64,000 nt of DNA from Gordoniibacillus kamchatkensis (GTDB lineage: Bacteria; Bacillota; Bacilli; Paenibacillales; NBRC-103111): assembly GCF_000829455.1 (NCBI RefSeq), contig NZ_JXAK01000027.1, forward strand, positions 26,823 to 90,822, written 5' to 3'. Below are positions 1 to 7,796 of the stretch, one piece after another (the first letter of the stretch is position 1; each line of letters begins with the position of its first letter). The notes under the pieces were generated by a model. It had not been told where the DNA came from, made no database searches, and saw only the letters and a program-made list of their open reading frames with translations. The position numbers and the translations under genes are program-made.

Positions 1-885
1 AAGCGCCAAGGTCCGGGAACAGCCGCGCAGTTCGACGTTCGCCGCGCGGAACGCGGCGGCGAGCCGCGCCAGCTCGCGCTCGGCGTAAGCCTCGTGCACG
101 AGCAGTGTTTCCATCGCATTGCAGACGGATGGGCGCTGCACTTTGGCGTTGAGCGCGATGTTTTGGGCCATTTCCGGATTAGCGCTATCGTCGATGTAAG
201 TATGACAGATGCCGGCGCCCGTTTCAATGACGGGGACGGTGGCGTTTTTGACGACATTCTGAATAAGAGAAGCGCCGCCGCGCGGAATGAGGACGTCGAT
301 ATAGCCGTTCAGCTTCAGCATCTCGTCGGCCGAGGCGCGGTCCGTGCTCTCGATCACTTGCACGACGTCCGCCGGCAGGCCGAGCGCTTGCAGCGCTTCG
401 TGCAGGATGGCGGCGATGCGCTTGTTCGACTCGAGCGCGGCCGAGCCGCCGCGCAGCACGACGGCGTTGCCGGTTTTAAAGCAGAGGCCGGCGGCGTCGA
501 CGGTCACGTTAGGGCGCGCTTCGTAAATGATGCCGATAACGCCGAGCGGCACGCGCACTTTCTCGATGCGCAGCCCGTTCGGGCGGGAGAAGCTTTGCAG
601 CGACTCGCCAACCGGGTCGGGCAAGCCGGCGATGAGGCGGAGGCCTTCGGCCATCGCCTCGATGCGCTTCTCGTTCAGCGCGAGCCGGTCGAGCAGGGAT
701 ACGCTGAGTCCGGTTTCCCGGCCGCGGGCGAGGTCGGCGGCGTTGGCGTCGATCAGGCTCGGTGCGTGCTGAAGCAGGGCGTCAGCCATACGGTGCAGCG
801 CTTCGTTTTTGCGGCCGGTGGAAAGGGCGGCGAGCTGCGGCGCCGCATTGCGCGCCAGCGTCGCTTTTTGAATGACTTCGGACAT
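1..885 (-). CDS. proA: Gamma-glutamyl phosphate reductase (3' end cut by window)
   Basis: ProA makes glutamate-5-semialdehyde from gamma-glutamyl phosphate with NADPH, the second step of proline synthesis, in the cytosol. The 295 codons present read as the ALDH-like ProA fold: an N-terminal helical stretch starting MSEVIQKATLARN, then a GVIGIIYEARPNVT segment, a GNAVVLRGG segment and the IPRGGASLIQ region. ProA is normally about 415 residues, so roughly the last 120 lie beyond base 1. The ATG at 885 sits behind AAGGAGG, which overlaps the stop of the upstream proS. It is the last gene of proB-proS-proA and should share the T-box control at 3521-3842. Confidence 0.95.
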   Translation of the reverse strand, partial: MSEVIQKATLARNAAPQLAALSTGRKNEALHRMADALLQHAPSLIDANAADLARGRETGLSVSLLDRLALNEKRIEAMAEGLRLIAGLPDPVGESLQSFSRPNGLRIEKVRVPLGVIGIIYEARPNVTVDAAGLCFKTGNAVVLRGGSAALESNKRIAAILHEALQALGLPADVVQVIESTDRASADEMLKLNGYIDVLIPRGGASLIQNVVKNATVPVIETGAGICHTYIDDSANPEMAQNIALNAKVQRPSVCNAMETLLVHEAYAERELARLAAAFRAANVELRGCSRTLAL

Positions 886-898
886 AGGGAATACCTCC

Positions 899-2167
899 TT
901 ATAGTTGATTGCTTTGCCGTTTCATCGTGCCAATCCAGTCAGGCAGCTTGTCGACCGATAGTTCGGTTATGGCGCCGGACAGTCTATGTTTGCATTCCGC
1001 GATGCCATGGGCAGCTTGCCGGCCGATGCGAATTTGCAGCGGGAAGCCGAGCAGATCGGCATCGGCGAATTTGACGCCGGGCCGTTCCGGGCGGTCGTCC
1101 CACAGCACGCGAAAGCCTTGCGCCAGCAGCTCCCGGTACAGCCGCTCGGACAGCTCGGTTTGGGCGGCGTCCGCGGACTGTACCGTGATCAGATGCAGCT
1201 CGTACGGAGCCAGCTCCCACGGCCACACGATGCCGTCATCGTCGTGCCTCTGCTCGATGGCGGCGGCCAGCGCGCGAGAGATGCCGATTCCGTAACACCC
1301 CATCATTATCGGCACGGAACTGCCGGCATCGTCCGCGAAAACGGCGCCGAGCTGTTCGCTGTATCTCGTTCCGAGCTGGAATACGTGGCCGATCTCGATG
1401 CCTTTCGCCGTTTCGAGCGGCGCGCCGCAGCGCGGGCAAGCGTCGCCCGCACCGGCGGCATGGAGCTCCACGTTGGCCGCATAAGGGCAGGCGGAGCAAT
1501 GGACGATCGTATCTTCGCCAATTCCGGCAAGCGCGATAAATTCGTGGGTGTCCGTGCCGCCCATCGCTCCGGAGTCGGCTTCCACCGCTCTGAAGTTCAG
1601 TCCGCACCGGGCAAAAATGCGGTGATACGCGTCGTACATGGAACGGTAGCTCGCCTGCAGCCCTTCCTTCGAAACGTCGAAAGAGTACGCGTCCTTCATC
1701 AGAAATTCCCGGCCGCGCAGCAGCCCGAATCGCGGCCTGCGCTCGTCGCGGAATTTCGTTTGAATTTGGAACACGGTGACGGGCAGCTGTTTATAGGATG
1801 TGATTTCATCCGCCATCAGCGCCGTGACGACTTCTTCATGCGTTGCGCCAAGCGCAAATTCGCGCTCGTGCCGGTCTTTCAGCCGCATCAGCTCGGGTCC
1901 GTACACGTCCCACCTGCCGGATTCGCGCCACAGCTCGGCAGGATGCAGGGCGGGAAGGAGCAGCTCCTGCGCGCCGGACCGGTTCAATTCCTCGCGGATG
2001 ATCGCCTCGATTCGCTGCAGCGCCTGCAGCCCTATCGGCAAATAGGTGTATATGCCGGCAGCCAGCTGGCGGATCAGCCCGGCGCGGAGCATGAGGCGAT
2101 GGCTCGCCGTCTCCGCTTCTGCCGGCACGTCGCGCAGCGTGCGGTGAAAAAGCTTCTGCTGTCTCAT
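899..2167 (-). CDS. proS: Prolyl-tRNA synthetase lacking the INS editing domain
   Basis: A class II synthetase charging tRNA-Pro with proline. From the ATG at 2167 it has 422 residues, against about 570 for the usual bacterial form. Class II motif 2 (FRDERRPRFGLLRGREF), motif 3 (IMMGCYGIGISR) and the C-terminal anticodon-binding domain are all visible. Between motifs 2 and 3, where YbaK-like INS domains of about 180 residues normally sit, the chain runs straight from DYAANVE-like CPYAANVE into GDACPRCG. The start overlaps the proB stop as ATGA, and an open frame continuing upstream inside proB is not needed. Its place in a proline operon suggests a second, amino-acid-regulated ProRS; whether a full-length proS exists elsewhere cannot be seen here. 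Confidence 0.9.
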   Translation of the reverse strand: MRQQKLFHRTLRDVPAEAETASHRLMLRAGLIRQLAAGIYTYLPIGLQALQRIEAIIREELNRSGAQELLLPALHPAELWRESGRWDVYGPELMRLKDRHEREFALGATHEEVVTALMADEITSYKQLPVTVFQIQTKFRDERRPRFGLLRGREFLMKDAYSFDVSKEGLQASYRSMYDAYHRIFARCGLNFRAVEADSGAMGGTDTHEFIALAGIGEDTIVHCSACPYAANVELHAAGAGDACPRCGAPLETAKGIEIGHVFQLGTRYSEQLGAVFADDAGSSVPIMMGCYGIGISRALAAAIEQRHDDDGIVWPWELAPYELHLITVQSADAAQTELSERLYRELLAQGFRVLWDDRPERPGVKFADADLLGFPLQIRIGRQAAHGIAECKHRLSGAITELSVDKLPDWIGTMKRQSNQL

Positions 2168-3261
2168 ACTGCCACCCACTCGTCGCGGTGAATCACTTCG
2201 ATTCTCGGCACGTCGATGCGGCGCTGCACTTCGTCGGTCGACAAGCCGGCCACCGCCTGCAGCTGCCACGAGGCGTAATTGACGACGCCGCGTCCGATCG
2301 GGATGCGGTCGACGTTCACGACTTCGACGACGTCGCCGGGATGGAAATCGCCTTCCAGCTCGCGGATGCCGACGGGGAGGAGGCTTTTGCCGCCTGACAG
2401 CAGCGCCTCTTCCGCGCCGCGGTCGACGACGATTTTGCCTTGCGGCAGCGAGTGGAAGCCGACCCATTGCTTCTTCATCGACAAGCCGCCGGCGGTCGTA
2501 TCGAAGTAGGTGCCTTTGCCGCTGCCGTCCGTCGCCAGCAGCAGGTCGCCGGGCTCGGCCGCGCGTCCGACGAACACCGGCACGCCGCCGCGCATGGCGA
2601 TGCGGGCCGCTTCGATTTTGGAGCGCATGCCGCCGGTGCCTACGGCGCTGCCGGAACCGCCGGCGAAGCGCAGCAGCTCGCCCGTAATGACGTCGACGCG
2701 GTCGATGCGGGTCGCCTCCGGATTATGGCGCGGATCGTCGGTGTACAGCCCGTCGGTGTCGGTCAAAATGATGAGCCGCTGCGCTTTGACAAGGTTGGCG
2801 ACGAGCGCCGACAGCGTGTCGTTCTCGCTGAACTTCAGCTCGTCGACGGAGACGGTGTCGTTTTCGTTAATGATTGGAATGACGCCGCGCTTCAGCAGTT
2901 CCTCGATCGTCGCCATCGCGTTATGGCCGCGCTTCCGGTTCGAGAAGTCGGAGCGGGTGAGCAAAATTTGGGCGACGACGAGATCGTGCCGCGCGAACGC
3001 TTCCTGGTACGCCTGCATGAGGAGCGCCTGGCCGACGGAGGCGGCGGCTTGCTTTTCGTGCAGCTGCTTCGGCCGCGCTTTGTAGCCGATTCGGCGGAAG
3101 CCGGCGGCGACGGCGCCGCTCGTGACGAGCAGCACTTGACAGCCGCGCTGCTGAAGCGAAGCCAGCTCGGCGGCGAAAAACTCGATTTTCGCGTGGGTGA
3201 GGCCGCCCTCGTCCGAGGTGAGCGAGGAGGAGCCGATTTTGACGACGATTCGCTGCTGCAT
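2164..3261 (-). CDS. proB: Glutamate 5-kinase with PUA domain
   Basis: ProB phosphorylates L-glutamate to gamma-glutamyl phosphate, the committed and usually proline-inhibited step of proline synthesis. The 365-residue length fits the kinase plus C-terminal PUA form. Visible motifs are VVKIGSSSLT near the N-terminus, VTSGAVAAG, the INENDTVSVDE acid cluster and GTGGMRSKIEAA; the last 90 or so residues are the PUA domain. The ATG at 3261 is the only sensible start, since an in-frame TGA lies two codons upstream; AAAGGA lies about 12 bases before it. It is the first gene of the operon and lies about 260 bases after the T-box terminator, a leader that carries four small palindromes. Confidence 0.95.
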   Translation of the reverse strand: MQQRIVVKIGSSSLTSDEGGLTHAKIEFFAAELASLQQRGCQVLLVTSGAVAAGFRRIGYKARPKQLHEKQAAASVGQALLMQAYQEAFARHDLVVAQILLTRSDFSNRKRGHNAMATIEELLKRGVIPIINENDTVSVDELKFSENDTLSALVANLVKAQRLIILTDTDGLYTDDPRHNPEATRIDRVDVITGELLRFAGGSGSAVGTGGMRSKIEAARIAMRGGVPVFVGRAAEPGDLLLATDGSGKGTYFDTTAGGLSMKKQWVGFHSLPQGKIVVDRGAEEALLSGGKSLLPVGIRELEGDFHPGDVVEVVNVDRIPIGRGVVNYASWQLQAVAGLSTDEVQRRIDVPRIEVIHRDEWVAV

Positions 3262-3323
3262 AGCTCATACACATCCTTTAAGCTTTCTTCTGCCGTGCTC
3301 TCCTCGCGCATGCGGGAGAGGCT

Positions 3324-3509
3324 TAGCGGAACTGCGTTCCGTTAATGTGATGCCGGGACTGAAGCGGGTTAGCGATAACGGAACAAGTTCCGTTAATTGC
3401 GGGCCAAGCGGCGCTGCCGGCGGTAAATCCGGCAAATAGCGGAACGGCTTTCCGTTATTTCTGGGCAATAATCGGGAAATGGGGTGATAGCGGAACGATG
3501 TTCCGTTAT
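3324..3509. repeat. Array of four ~20-bp palindromes in the proB leader
   Basis: Four copies of a short dyad lie at 3325-3343, 3376-3395, 3436-3458 and 3487-3509, spaced 50-60 bases apart. The shared form is AGCGGAAC, two to four variable bases, then GTTCCGTTAT or TTCCGTTAT. The second copy is perfect: nine-base arms around AA. The centres differ (TGC, AA, GGC, GAT) while the arms are kept. The array fills the stretch between the T-box terminator and the proB start, so in the transcript it would form serial small hairpins. Paenibacillaceae genomes are known to carry intergenic palindromes of this kind, but I cannot name the family. Confidence 0.7.
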
Positions 3510-3520
3510 GCCGGTTGGCC

Positions 3521-3564
3521 CGGTAAAATAAAAAGACTTCCGTCCTGGATAAGGACGAAAGTCT
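3521..3564 (-). terminator. T-box intrinsic terminator
   Basis: On the minus strand GACTTTCGTCCT pairs with AGGACGGAAGTC around a TATCC loop, followed by TTTTTATTTT. It lies directly after the T-box sequence and competes with the antiterminator, so uncharged tRNA-Pro would permit readthrough into proB-proS-proA. Confidence 0.9.
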
Positions 3565-3842
3565 CGAGCTTCCGCGGTACCACCTTACTTGACGGCTTTG
3601 CGCGCTGCTGCAGCCCGGGCCGCTGGCGGACCGGACGGCAGGCGGGCGTATGCCGTCCTGCTTGCACGTATCCCTGGATAACAGGAGGGAAGAGCCTGTT
3701 CAACTCGTCGTTGACCGTTCCGGGGCGGGTTCGGCGCTAGTTCGCGGTAAATTCTTTCAGCCGCTGGAATTTACTCTCTGATCGCGATACGGATGCTGCC
3801 TACTATTCCCATCATTACGTTCGGATTTCCTTATAGAATAGC
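3521..3842 (-). promoter_or_regulatory. T-box leader, probably proline-specific
   Basis: A tRNA-sensing riboswitch read on the minus strand. The conserved T-box core AAGGTGGTACCGCGG lies at 3573-3587 just before the terminator. Stem I hallmarks follow in order from the 5' end: an AGTA motif near 3797-3802, an AGAGAG motif near 3775-3780 and a GGCTGAAAG segment. The likely specifier side reads GAAC followed by CCC/CCG at 3726-3732, which are proline codons. This agrees with the downstream proB-proS-proA genes. The exact specifier base triple is inferred, not folded. The 3865-4018 stretch upstream of the promoter shows nothing recognisable. Confidence 0.85.
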
Positions 3843-3864
3843 ACGATCGGGCCGGTGCTGTAAA
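3835..3864 (-). promoter_or_regulatory. Promoter of the proline T-box operon
   Basis: TTTACA at 3859-3864 and TATTCT at 3835-3840 on the minus strand, separated by 18 bases, match a SigA promoter. It sits directly upstream of the stem I region of the T-box. Confidence 0.6.
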
Positions 3865-4018
3865 GATGGAATTATGCGCTGTTTGCTGCGATCTCTCAGC
3901 CGAATGCTGCCGCTGTTAGCCGCCATATGCACTTAGCATCGCTTGCCGCGCATCTCAAGCAGCTTGCCGTGCCGAGCATAGCAGCTCACCACATTACCGG
4001 CCTGCGGACTAGCCCGCA

Positions 4019-5233
4019 TCAAAACAATCCGAGCTTGCCGATGCGCGCCACCGCTTCTTCGAGCCGCGCTTCCGGCGCGAGCAAGCCGAGGCGGACGTAG
4101 CCTTCGCCATTATCGCCAAAGCCGATGCCCGGCGCGACGACGACTTTCGCTTCCAGCAGCAGCCGATCGGCCAGCTCTGCTGATGTGTATCCTTTTGGCA
4201 CCGGCAGCCAGGCGAAAAACGAGCCTTCGGACGGCTTGGCTTGCCAGCCGATGCCTGTCAAGGCGCCGAACAAGGCGTTGCGCCGGCGCTCGTACATGGC
4301 GCGCAGCGTATCGACGCTGTCCTGCGGGCCAGTCAGCGCCGCTGCAGCCGCGGCCTGGATGCCGCCGAACAGCGAGCAGTAGTAGTGATCCTGCATCAGG
4401 TTGAGCAGCCGGATCACCTCGCGGTTGCCAAGCGCGAAGCCGACGCGCCAGCCCGCCATGTTGTATGTTTTCGACATCGTATAATACTCGACGCCGACGT
4501 CTTTTGCGCCCGCAGCTTGCAGGAACGATACCGGCTTCCGCCCGTCGAAGCCGATCGCGCCATACGCGAAATCGCTGGCGACGACGATGCCGTGCTTTTC
4601 GGCAAACCGCACCGTATCTTCGTAGAAGGACAGAGGAGCCGCCGCTGCCGTCGGGTTGTTCGGATAGTTGACGAACATCAGCTTTGCCCGTGTGAGTTCG
4701 GACGGAGTCAGCCGCGTATAGTCCGGCAAAAAGCCGTTGTCCTCGCGCAGCGGCATGAACGCCATCGAAGCCCCGGCAAGAGATACGCCCGACCAATAAT
4801 CGGGATAACCTGGGTCGGGCACGAGGCACACGTCGCCCGGATCGAGCAGGCATTGGCTAATTTCGACGAGCCCTGTCTTGCCCCCGAACAGAATGGCGAC
4901 TTCCGTCTCGGGATCTAGCGTGACGCCGTAATCCAGCTTGTACCGCCGGGCGATCGCTTCTTTCAAAAACGCAAAGCCGCTGAACGGCGGGTATTTGTGA
5001 TAGAGCGGATTTTCCGCAGCTTCCTGCAGCGCGCGCACGATGCGGGGCGGCGTCGGCTGATCCGGATTGCCTTGTCCGAGGTTGATGACGTCGTGGCCGA
5101 GGGCGATTTGTTCGTTCGCTTTACGCACGAGCGCGGCGAAAAACTGCGCCGGCAGCTCCGTCATGCGCTGCGCCGGCCGCACCGTCATGCGCTGCGCCGG
5201 CCGCACCGTAAAGGCGGAAGATTTCGTATCCAT
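4019..5233 (-). CDS. mtnE: Methionine-salvage type aminotransferase MtnE
   Basis: A fold-type I PLP aminotransferase of 404 residues, closely resembling B. subtilis MtnE, which transaminates 4-methylthio-2-oxobutyrate to methionine. The VINLGQGNPDQPTP start, the PDPGYPDYWSG loop, the NYPNNPT motif and the PLP lysine in YTMSKTYNMAGWR (K255) are all present. The N-terminus carries an exact tandem duplication: TVRPAQRM appears twice, encoded by two identical 24-base units at 5162-5185 and 5186-5209. Homology begins at MTELPAQFF, residue 24, so the duplicated tail may be dispensable or the true start may be internal. No S-box riboswitch is seen upstream. Transamination of another substrate, as in LL-DAP aminotransferases, is less likely. 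Confidence 0.85.
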   Translation of the reverse strand: MDTKSSAFTVRPAQRMTVRPAQRMTELPAQFFAALVRKANEQIALGHDVINLGQGNPDQPTPPRIVRALQEAAENPLYHKYPPFSGFAFLKEAIARRYKLDYGVTLDPETEVAILFGGKTGLVEISQCLLDPGDVCLVPDPGYPDYWSGVSLAGASMAFMPLREDNGFLPDYTRLTPSELTRAKLMFVNYPNNPTAAAAPLSFYEDTVRFAEKHGIVVASDFAYGAIGFDGRKPVSFLQAAGAKDVGVEYYTMSKTYNMAGWRVGFALGNREVIRLLNLMQDHYYCSLFGGIQAAAAAALTGPQDSVDTLRAMYERRRNALFGALTGIGWQAKPSEGSFFAWLPVPKGYTSAELADRLLLEAKVVVAPGIGFGDNGEGYVRLGLLAPEARLEEAVARIGKLGLF

Positions 5234-5340
5234 AGACGTGAACGTTCACACTCCATTAGGTCATACTGTGCAGCATTCGTACAGTTAATGTATCACGAAA
5301 TCCGAGTCATGTATAGGGAATTGAGGCTTTATGCTCCCTA

Positions 5341-5368
5341 TTGCGAAAATGGATAAAAACGGTACAAT
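5341..5368 (+). promoter_or_regulatory. Promoter of the methyltransferase gene
   Basis: TTGCGA at 5341-5346 and TACAAT at 5363-5368 with a 16-base spacer, 67 bases before the ATG at 5436. A plausible SigA promoter. Confidence 0.6.
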
Positions 5369-5435
5369 GAAAGTGTGGAGTTTCATCAAGAGAGATGTGG
5401 TTTCATAATGCGGAACAATGAAGGAGGCCTGTCCG

Positions 5436-6218
5436 ATGACCGATTTTTTCCATGACTATAAAAGCCGTCTTACGTACGCAGCAAGAGAAGCCGACGCAAC
5501 TTGGCTCGAATGGGCGAGAAGGCATGTTCCGCTGCAAGGCGCCAAAGTTGTCGATATCGGCTGCGGCGGCGGCATTTACACGAAGGCGATGCTGGCCCTT
5601 GGCGCGGCGGAAGCGACCGGCGTCGATTTTTCCGCGGCGATGCTGGACGGCGCCAGCCAAAACGCTGCCGGCGACAGCCGCGCCCGCTTCGTCCAAGGTG
5701 ACGCCTACGCGACAGGCCTCACGGACGGCTGCGCCGAAGTCGTGCTGGAGCGGGCGCTCATCCACCACTTGTCCGACTTGCCGGCGGCGTTCCGCGAAGC
5801 GTACCGGCTTCTTGCGCCGGGCGGGATGCTCGTCGTTCAGGACCGGACGCCGGAAGATTGCCTGCTCCCCGGCAGCAAGACGCACTTGCGCGGCTACTTC
5901 TTCGAAGCGTTTCCGCGCCTCGCCTCGATCGAGACCGGCCGGCGGCCGACGGCTGACAGCGTTGTGACTGCGCTGCGCGGCGCCGGCTTCGCCGATATCC
6001 GCACGGAGCCGCTGTGGGAGACGCGCGCCGTACATGCTGGTGCCACGGAGCTGGAGCGGGACTTGCTCGCCCGCACAGGCCGCTCTATTTTGCACGAGCT
6101 CAGCGATGAGGAGCTTGCGCGGCTCACGGCTTTCATTGTTTCTACATACGGCCGGGACAAGGCGCCGATCGTCGAGCAAGACCGATGGACGGTGTGGACG
6201 GCGCGAAAGCCGCGGTAA
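5436..6218 (+). CDS. Class I SAM-dependent methyltransferase
   Basis: A 260-residue cytosolic methyltransferase of the small-molecule Methyltransf_11/25 type. The SAM-binding glycine motif VVDIGCGGGIYTKA is near residue 42, the acidic end of strand beta-2 follows in TGVDFS, and the post-motif helix contains LLAPGGMLVVQDR. The C-terminal third is less conserved and probably holds the substrate site. ATG 5436 is chosen because AAGGAGG sits eight bases before it; an in-frame ATG at 5418 lies inside the binding site region. It has its own promoter and ends convergent with the deacetylase. The substrate cannot be told from sequence. Confidence 0.8.
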   Translation: MTDFFHDYKSRLTYAAREADATWLEWARRHVPLQGAKVVDIGCGGGIYTKAMLALGAAEATGVDFSAAMLDGASQNAAGDSRARFVQGDAYATGLTDGCAEVVLERALIHHLSDLPAAFREAYRLLAPGGMLVVQDRTPEDCLLPGSKTHLRGYFFEAFPRLASIETGRRPTADSVVTALRGAGFADIRTEPLWETRAVHAGATELERDLLARTGRSILHELSDEELARLTAFIVSTYGRDKAPIVEQDRWTVWTARKPR

Positions 6219-6253
6219 ACGACGCGCTGCGGAAACGCGCCGCAACAGAGTGG

Positions 6254-6922
6254 TTAGTCTTCATATTTGACGGTTATTTTCAAATTCTTCTCCCTGATCC
6301 CGTCGATAATTCGCGGAAGGGCGTCTGCCGTCGCATCTTTCAGATCGTGAAGGAGCAATATTTTGCGCGAGGCGAGCAGCGGGTCGGTCGCTTTATATAC
6401 GGCTCTCGCGGTATGGAACGAATAGTCTTTCGGGTCGGCGGACCACATGACCACTTTCATCCGCAATTGATTGGCAAGGAGCAGCGTAGATTCGTTAAAC
6501 GCTCCGTACGGAGGACGAAAATACGTGGGGACGACTCCCGTCGCATCTTCGATGACGCGGGACGTTCTCTCCAGCTCCTCGCGCGCTTTATCCGCCGTAA
6601 TCTTGGTCATGAAAGGATGGGAAAAGCTATGGTTTCCGATCACGTGCCCCGCTTCCGCCACCTTGCGGGCCAGCCCCGGATTTTTGGCGACGTTCTCGCC
6701 CAGCATGAAAAAAATCGCCCGCGCGTTTTTATTCGCCAGTTCTTCGAGCAATTGTTCCGTATGGACGGAAGGCCCGTCATCGAGCGTTAACGTGACGTAA
6801 CCGGCGTCCGTCAAAAAAACCGGATCCGTAATTTTTTGATACGCCCCGCTTTGCTCCGCAACGGTCGTCAACTGCTTTTCGGTCTCGTTCTGTCTAGCAA
6901 GGGGACGATGGCCCGGTTCCAT
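6254..6922 (-). CDS. Polysaccharide deacetylase (NodB domain)
   Basis: A carbohydrate esterase family 4 enzyme of 222 residues that should remove acetyl groups from N-acetylglucosamine polymers such as peptidoglycan or chitin. Motif 1 TLDDGP holds the metal Asp and catalytic base Asp, motif 2 HSFSHP the two metal histidines, motif 3 RPPYGAF the substrate arginine, and LLLHD the catalytic histidine. No signal peptide is evident from the ATG at 6922, which has GGAGG seven bases upstream; upstream in-frame codons lack homology. It is divergent from two LysM proteins, a cell-wall themed pair. It may be cytosolic or exported by a non-classical route, possibly linked to the spore. Confidence 0.85.
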   Translation of the reverse strand: MEPGHRPLARQNETEKQLTTVAEQSGAYQKITDPVFLTDAGYVTLTLDDGPSVHTEQLLEELANKNARAIFFMLGENVAKNPGLARKVAEAGHVIGNHSFSHPFMTKITADKAREELERTSRVIEDATGVVPTYFRPPYGAFNESTLLLANQLRMKVVMWSADPKDYSFHTARAVYKATDPLLASRKILLLHDLKDATADALPRIIDGIREKNLKITVKYED

Positions 6923-7060
6923 ATGCCTGCCTCCGTTTCGTTGTTCTCCTGTTACCGTATGCCGGCGCATGCCCAGTCGTGACAAACCCGGATAGGTTTT
7001 CACCTTTTCATCGGAATGGGCATATGAAGGAGTAGATGCGCGTAAGGAGGGAGCCGGTAC

Positions 7061-7351
7061 ATGCCATATAAAATCAAAAAACAGGAAAAAATCAGCGACA
7101 TCGTGAGCAGGTTCGACGTTCCGTACCAAACGATTCGGCGATTCAACCCTTATGTGGAAAGCGAACAAGGGGTTTATGAAGGAAGAGAGCTGAGGCTGCC
7201 CCGCAGCTATACGGTCCTGCCTGACGAGACTTATGAAAGCATCGCCAAAACGTACGGAATTCTCCCCCTGTACTTGAAAGAATTAAACCCATATATCGGG
7301 GAGCAGCCAGTCATATACCCGGGACAATCGATTTTGCTGCCTCCGGAATAA
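7061..7351 (+). CDS. Small double LysM protein
   Basis: A 96-residue protein made of two degenerate LysM repeats, about residues 2-47 and 49-95, each ending in a proline-rich LRLPR or ILLPP edge. LysM binds GlcNAc-containing glycans such as peptidoglycan or chitin. No signal peptide is seen, as is common for spore or coat LysM proteins of Bacillota. The ATG at 7061 has AAGGAGG 13 bases upstream. It is followed 36 bases later by another LysM gene, so the two probably form an operon. Confidence 0.75.
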   Translation: MPYKIKKQEKISDIVSRFDVPYQTIRRFNPYVESEQGVYEGRELRLPRSYTVLPDETYESIAKTYGILPLYLKELNPYIGEQPVIYPGQSILLPPE

Positions 7352-7387
7352 GCGCGAAACGAAACCAAGAGCAGAGGAGTGGTTCCA

Positions 7388-7732
7388 TTGACTTATGCCG
7401 TTCAGCCGGGCGATACGTTGTGGAGCATCGCCGCGCGCTTCGGCGTATCGGTTCATGCCCTGATGGCAGCAAATCTTTTGCCCGATCCGAACAGGCTTCA
7501 AGTAGGCCAAAAGCTTTACATTCCCGCGGTTCACCCCGGCGCATACCCGATGCCCGCCGGTCCGGGCGGCACGCCCGCGTCAGGCGGCCACGCCGAGCTG
7601 GAAGAAAGGGTGCGCGTGCTGGAACGAAACTTCGGACAGCTCGAAGCGATCGTCGATCAGCACCGGCGGCAAATTGCCGAATTGCAAAGAAAAATCGGCG
7701 CAGGCGAAATGCGTCCCGCGGCAAAAGAATAA
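7388..7732 (+). CDS. LysM protein with C-terminal coiled coil
   Basis: A 114-residue protein with one good N-terminal LysM domain (YAVQPGDTLWSIAARFG, residues 3-47), a Pro/Gly linker, then a helical stretch rich in Glu, Leu and Arg that looks like a coiled coil. The start is taken as TTG 7388 because GCAGAGGAG lies eight bases before it; GTG 7379 would overlap that site. No signal peptide is visible. Probably cotranscribed with the preceding LysM gene, and followed by a strong hairpin. Confidence 0.7.
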   Translation: MTYAVQPGDTLWSIAARFGVSVHALMAANLLPDPNRLQVGQKLYIPAVHPGAYPMPAGPGGTPASGGHAELEERVRVLERNFGQLEAIVDQHRRQIAELQRKIGAGEMRPAAKE

Positions 7733-7742
7733 GAAACTGCGC

Positions 7743-7782
7743 ACAAAACCAGGTCAACTCCGGACGGATGACCTGGTTTTGT
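7743..7782. terminator. Bidirectional terminator between LysM and lysR genes
   Basis: ACAAAACCAGGTCA pairs with TGACCTGGTTTTGT around a GC-rich loop. A- and T-runs on both sides let it serve the two convergent genes. Confidence 0.85.
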
Positions 7783-7796
7783 CGTTTCGCGGCAAG

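Noticed and set aside
986..2191. Long plus-strand frames opposite proS and similar frames opposite leuC, parE, parC, dynA and others
   Set aside because: They mirror the codon bias of GC-rich genes on the other strand, have no binding sites and show no recognisable domain.
2168..2467. Open frame extending proS 100 codons upstream
   Set aside because: It is Arg-rich, overlaps proB completely on the same strand and lacks homology; the ATGA junction at 2164-2167 is the natural start.
5234..5435. S-box (SAM) riboswitch upstream of mtnE
   Set aside because: No conserved S-box core or terminator is present in this short gap.
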